Part shown: positions 59,735 through 64,000 of the stretch, piece after piece | How positions within the stretch are numbered: position 1 is the first letter of the stretch | Layout: each line of letters opens with the position of its first letter | Made by a program: the position numbers and the translations under genes | DNA from: Amborella trichopoda | Lineage: Eukaryota > Streptophyta > Magnoliopsida > Amborellales > Amborellaceae | NCBI RefSeq assembly: GCF_000471905.2 | Contig: NW_006499827.1 | Coordinates: 4,948,679 to 5,012,678, forward strand | Direction: 5' to 3' | Length of the DNA stretch: 64,000 nt | The notes under the pieces: generated by a model | Database searches by the model: none | Seen by the model: only the letters and a program-made list of their open reading frames with translations | Told to the model about the DNA's origin: nothing

Positions 59735-61990
59735 CTATATCGGTTCTCTGCATGTCCTCCTATTATGACCCTTTGTGCCACATCGTTTGCACTTCAAAGG
59801 CCTGGTGATCGGATGTTCCGTCGCGGATATTCTTCGTTGTTTTTTGGCATACCGGGAAGGTGTATAGTCCATGGTGGCAACACTGTCCGGTTGTAAATAC
59901 CTGTCAACTCATTATCATCTGAGGCAGGTGCAAAGAGAGTTTCAAATGCCCTTCTAAAGTATTCCACTGTAAAATACTTAAGGTAATACATAGTGTGATC
60001 CATATCCATATGGTTAATGGCCGCAATAGCATGGGCATACAGAGTGCCTCTGAGTTGCCATTTTCTACAACTGCATATCCACTGCATTAAATTGACAACG
60101 TACTTCTTCCCAAGATAGTGGATCTTCAAAAGTGTGTTCATGGCGAATATAACTTTGTACAAAAATCGAGCCTTCATCTTACGCATGTCAAATAATTTTT
60201 GAGCCTTCAGTACTAACATGCCGCTCCATGCATTGCCTAATTCCCTCTTCTCTTCAAACTTGGTCATCAACTGTATCCTTATTTCTTCACACATTGTAAT
60301 AATTGGCTTCTCTCGAGCAAATAAAATCCAAGCATTGAAAGACTCGGCCATGTTTGACTGTATCTAGAACCTGAAAAATAGGCATCTGTCCAAAATTTGG
60401 GTGGAATATTCTTAATCTAATCATATGCATCTAGGTCGGCACACTGTATATCAAACATTATTATTTCAAACCCACCAATGGTCGCTTTACGAGTAGCCTT
60501 CCAAAACAGCATAAGCAATATATTTGTTGATCTCTTCATAAAGCCCTTGAAGTTCTCTCCCATATGTCGCATGCAAAATGATGGAAAGCATGTTGGAAAA
60601 CATTTTTCTATTACTTCTGACAGGCTTTTCTGTCGATATGATATAGTGGTTAAGGCAGACAGATTAGGGTACCCATTTAAGAGCTCAGTCAATATACTTA
60701 AGAACCAATACTAACTCTGGTAATTCTCCTTCTCAACCACTGCAAATGCCAATGGGAAGAGCCTACTATTTGCATCTACCGCGATAGCCCACAATAAAAT
60801 GCCTTGATACTTTCCTTTTAGGATGTTCCATCAATACCAATTAATGGTCTGCATCCATTAACAAAACCCATAATGCATGGACGATAGGCAATGAATAGTC
60901 GTTTGAACCTGCCTACATTTGTGTGAATGCGAACTTCGGTTTTCGGGTTGGTTCTTCTTATCTTCTCAATATACAGAGGGAGGTCATGGTATTGTTGTTC
61001 TTGTGATCCATTTATCATCTCTTTAGAGACCTCTTTTCCTCTCCAAGCTTGCATGTAGGAAAGCTTGACCTTGTGATCAGGTTGAACATTATTTACAATA
61101 TCTTTTGCTTTAATTTTTAGTTGGTCAACAAGGCACGCTTTAATCTTTTTTGCCATCCAATCACTACGAGTTAGTGGCTGATGGACCCTCCCCATTGGAT
61201 CACTACATATATGATCCTTAACCATAGACTTCACTTTAAAGTATATGGTGCTGCCAACTCATAAGCACTGCACTTGCCATGTGCATCCATCTGGCTTGCA
61301 ACTTGTCCACACCCGTTCTAATTCACTTTTGTCAAACTTCAAAACAAAATTGTTGTGGATTGCAAAATCAACTAGATGATGCTGACATTCATTAACATTT
61401 TCAAAAAATTGCTCAACAGTCAATTGAACCTTGTTACCAACTCCTTTACATGGACTCTCTAATGGTTCAATGTCCTCCATATCACGCTTTGGTACAAGCT
61501 CAGGGTTGGGCACCACTCCAATGTTTTGATCTTGTTCAGGTAAAGTGTTACGCCCACTGTTGATAAAAGATAAAGTGTAAGATGAAGCAACAATTTCTAT
61601 GCATATAAGATTAAAATAAAGCAATTTACAGATGAAAAAATAAATTGTAGATATACCTATTCCTTGAAGATGGGCCCTCAACAACAAATTATTGTTGTGC
61701 TTCGGCAATATATATTACAATTCTCGAATATTCTCCTCCCAACATAAAAGATACATCTATATCATCACTAACATCAATCAAACCAAGCCCACTAAGTAAT
61801 ACGACTGTCATCTATAGCTAATTTGTTTGGATCACACTTGGTTAAATTTGTAAAATGATTTTTTAGTTCCTCCAAGGAACTATTCCCATTATACTTTGTG
61901 ACCTTCAATTTTCCTTTTGTATAAATAACATGTCTGTCATCTGCATTCGTCTCAAATGACCCCCCATATCGAAATACCAGTTACACTCTC
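59735..61990 (-). pseudogene. MuDR-type Mutator transposase, inactivated
   Basis: Read on minus from about 61990: an N-terminal block (FRYGGSFETNADDRHVIYTK), then LVDFAIHNNFVLKFDKSELE and VWTSCKPDGCTWQV (MuDR N-terminal domain), SDWMAKKIKACLVDQLKIK, the MULE catalytic region starting PLIGIDGTS (first catalytic Asp, about 60840) and LLWAIAVDANSRLFPLAFAV, CFPTCFPSFCMRHMGENFKG, a SWIM zinc finger (CSCRKWQLRGTLYAHAIAAI) and a C-terminal zinc knuckle (CKRCGTKGHNRRTC) ending at 59735. Defects: the SWIM Cys of CAH is Tyr, a TGG-to-TAG stop lies near 60715, and frameshifts occur near 59830, 60830, 61250 and 61780. The family excises and inserts Mutator DNA in the nucleus. Confidence 0.9.
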
Positions 61991-62006
61991 TCAGTATCCG
62001 TCGTCA

Positions 62007-62290
62007 ATACTACTGTATTAAATGAATAGTAAAGTTACTGTTATAAAAAATTAATACAAAAAAATTACCAAAACTGGTATATTTCTAACTACTTTAGGGT
62101 TCATAAAATCTGAGTATTCCACAATATATTGAAATAGTGTACTATTAAAATCGTCAATAGCGATCGTCAATACTCATGTATTAAATGTATAGCAAAATTA
62201 GTGTTACAAAAAAATTACCAAAAATTGGGATATTTCTAACTACTTTAGGGTTCATAAAATCTGAGTATTACATAATAGATTGAAGTGAGT
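62007..62290. repeat. Tandem duplication, about 150 bp
   Basis: 62007-62155 recurs at 62164-62290: ACTACTTTAGGGTTCATAAA followed by ATCTGAGTATT, and AAAAAATTACCAAAA, are shared. It lies upstream of the MuDR transposase start on the minus strand. Confidence 0.8.
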
Positions 62291-62689
62291 AATACTCACA
62301 TAAACACAAAATAAACAAATAAATTTTATTACAAACAAACAAGTTTAACAATTATTTCGCCAAAACAAAGAATACAATGTATCAACATGATACAAACAAC
62401 AAATAATTATATAAAAAAAACAACTTCATCAATATTAAACAAATTCCATTTATTAATCTCAAATACACAACAAATGTTATTAACAAAATTAAATATTCTA
62501 AATAATAATACATAAATAAACTTGAATTATCAATCGTATAAAAAAAGAGTAAGAACGGTACCAATCACGTCCAAATAGTGAGTCAATCTCTTCAACTTTG
62601 TGGGTTACTGTATTAAGGACAATAAAAGGGGGTATATTATTTTAATGATCAGTTTTTCCCAACTTTATAAAAATAAACATATATAAGTT
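62291..62689. other. AT-rich region upstream of the transposase
   Basis: No gene recognised. It may hold the minus-strand promoter side and right end of the Mutator-like element. Confidence 0.35.
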
Positions 62690-62694
62690 TCCGC

Positions 62695-62888
62695 CTGTGC
62701 GCAGAGGGTAAACTAGATTCTCATTCATTAGAGATTACTAAAATTACAATTTTTGTTTTTTAGAAAGAAAATCTCACTACAATAACAATCCCACAAAATA
62801 AGAAACTCAATATAGAAAACTTAATATCTTGCAATATTCAAGATAAGAAACTCAACATCTAATTTCTATAGCTGTTCTATAACTGTCA
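62695..62888 (-). repeat. Solo fragment of the copia LTR seen at 47.2-48.1 kb
   Basis: Shares GAGGGTAAAC, AGATTCTCA, GAGATTACT, AAATCTCACTACAATAA, AATAAGAAACTCAATATAGA and AACTTAATATCTTG, in order, with 47890-48112. It stops at CTGTCAA, the LTR start on the minus strand, and is truncated at the other side. Confidence 0.75.
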
Positions 62889-64000
62889 ATTTAGTCCCAC
62901 AAGACTAATGCAAAGGGAATCAATAGTTTCTGCATTGTGTCAGCTGATAGAAACTTGGGGTTCATTTCATAAGGATCATTGGATTGGATGATATGATTTT
63001 GAATGAGAGGAGGGTTATTGCAAAAGTGGCCACAAGTCCATTGATTATTGAGCATTGTTCACGTGTGAAAATTCTCCAGTATTTTACAGAGACGTAGGCT
63101 AAGAACATCACTACATATAAAGGCATCATGGCCGTGAAAACCGCATAAAAATCGGTCAGGGAAATCATTTCCAGTTAGTTGTCTCTCTCATACCGCGCCA
63201 ACCACAACTAGAACCTAAAGCCCTATGGTCCATTCCCTTCTCCTCCCCACGTTTGTCCACAATAGGGCTCTAAGGGGTTATCTACATTTTGAAATCAAAA
63301 CGTAGAGTTTTAAATGAACTACCATAATTTATAATCATTTTGGGCATTGAACAACTTAGAAACGCTTTAAAAGAAACCTTCTTGTGGCTTTAGAGCAAAA
63401 TTTGTTCCTTATTAGTAGCTTGAGAGACCATGTAAAATTTCCTATTAAATTATAACGGTTTCAAACTATTTTGGTGAGGTTATACTTGTGCTATAGTTTT
63501 GACTTAAATTTCAGATTGGAGATTTAGGGTATGTTTTGTTACTACGTAAGCACTTTTTAGAAAATGCTTACACGTGTAAATTGTGTTTGATACGTTTCTT
63601 TTGTGTGTATTGCATATACAAATAAATCTCATGGTAAAATTTTTTTCCATCAAATAGTCCAATTCATGATAAAACAAAACCTCACCTCTTAAGGTGGGGA
63701 AATATTGTCCGTGCTTTTATTTTCATGCGCGGACGTACTATTCACTATTTAGAATATAATATATATTATAATATTTTATTTATATATCAAATGATATATT
63801 CAATATATAAATTATAGTTTAATAATATGTAATATTTATATAAATAATATGTTATTTTATATTATACTATATTATATATTATTTAATAAATATATTATAT
63901 ATAATAAAAATATATATTAATAAAATAATAGTATATAAGTATTTATTGAGTATAAATTATAAAATGTTCTCAAGTTCGTGGGTAGGGCTAAGGCAACGCA
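62889..64000. other. AT-rich spacer to the end of the window
   Basis: No gene recognised. Short frames near 62962-63168 lack family features. From 63745 on the sequence is almost pure A/T with TATATAATA words. Confidence 0.4.

Larger units (their letters stand above)
54500..62690. mobile_element. Decayed Mutator-like element carrying a PMD gene and a MuDR transposase
   Basis: A + strand PMD (MAIN-like) gene at 56549-58449 faces a - strand MuDR transposase at 59735-61990, with a 748-bp inverted repeat between their 3' ends. The left edge may be the GAGAAAATTACATATATATT sequence at 54509, which looks like a Mutator-type end and is followed by three copies of the palindrome also seen centrally. 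A GGGAAAAA-type sequence (minus strand, about 62668) may be the right edge, but the two edges are too diverged to call a terminal repeat. Unit limits are therefore inferred. PMD domains are known in some plant Mutator-like and Ty3 elements. Confidence 0.55.

Overview
This is nuclear DNA from a flowering plant. The evidence is intron-containing plant genes, a GASA/snakin gene, dense LTR retrotransposons (Ty3 chromovirus and Ty1/copia), an RTE-type LINE, Mutator-like and hAT-like elements, and long AT-rich, microsatellite-rich spacers. The sequence alone does not identify the species. Most of the window is transposon-derived; two host genes look intact.

Host genes. (1) A GASA/snakin cysteine-rich secreted peptide gene lies at 12575-13365 (+). 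It has three exons, encodes 100 residues and keeps all 12 cysteines. (2) A complete ten-exon gene for the nucleolar ribosome-biogenesis protein URB2/NPA2 lies at 19587-35628 (-). Its exon phases all join, giving 2134 codons plus stop. Intron 1 is about 6.2 kb because a Ty3/gypsy chromovirus (29570-35109, +) sits inside it in the opposite orientation. Intron 8 carries a hAT-like MITE, and the exon 4/5 intron-exon junction is tandemly duplicated.

Layout. 1-3.7 kb: unassigned repeats (a 300-bp tandem duplication and a palindrome cluster). 4.3-9.5 kb: an LTR element with little coding capacity. 10.2-11.3 kb: a dead RTE LINE. 11.6-12.1 kb: a MITE. 12.6-13.4 kb: the GASA gene. 15.3-15.7 and 16.5-16.7 kb: foldback MITEs. 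19.6-35.6 kb: URB2 with its nested elements. 36.8-38.5 kb: a hAT-like element with an exact 8-bp target duplication and an internal CACGTG-rich minisatellite. 38.9-40.7 kb: a long-arm Mutator-type foldback element with an exact 9-bp target duplication. 41.2-42.0 kb: another MITE. 43.4-46.5 and 47.2-52.0 kb: two decayed copia elements on the minus strand. 52.1-54.2 kb: a terminal-inverted-repeat element filled with 26-bp repeats. 54.5-62.7 kb: a decayed Mutator-like element with two convergent genes, a plant-mobile-domain (MAIN-like) gene on + and a MuDR transposase on -. Between these two genes lies a 748-bp hairpin packed with copies of CGGATGTTGAACATCCG.

The most unusual object is that convergent PMD + MuDR unit with its palindrome-studded hairpin. 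Both of its genes carry several inactivating changes, many of them G-to-A type (TGG to stop, Cys to Tyr), which would fit decay of methylated DNA.
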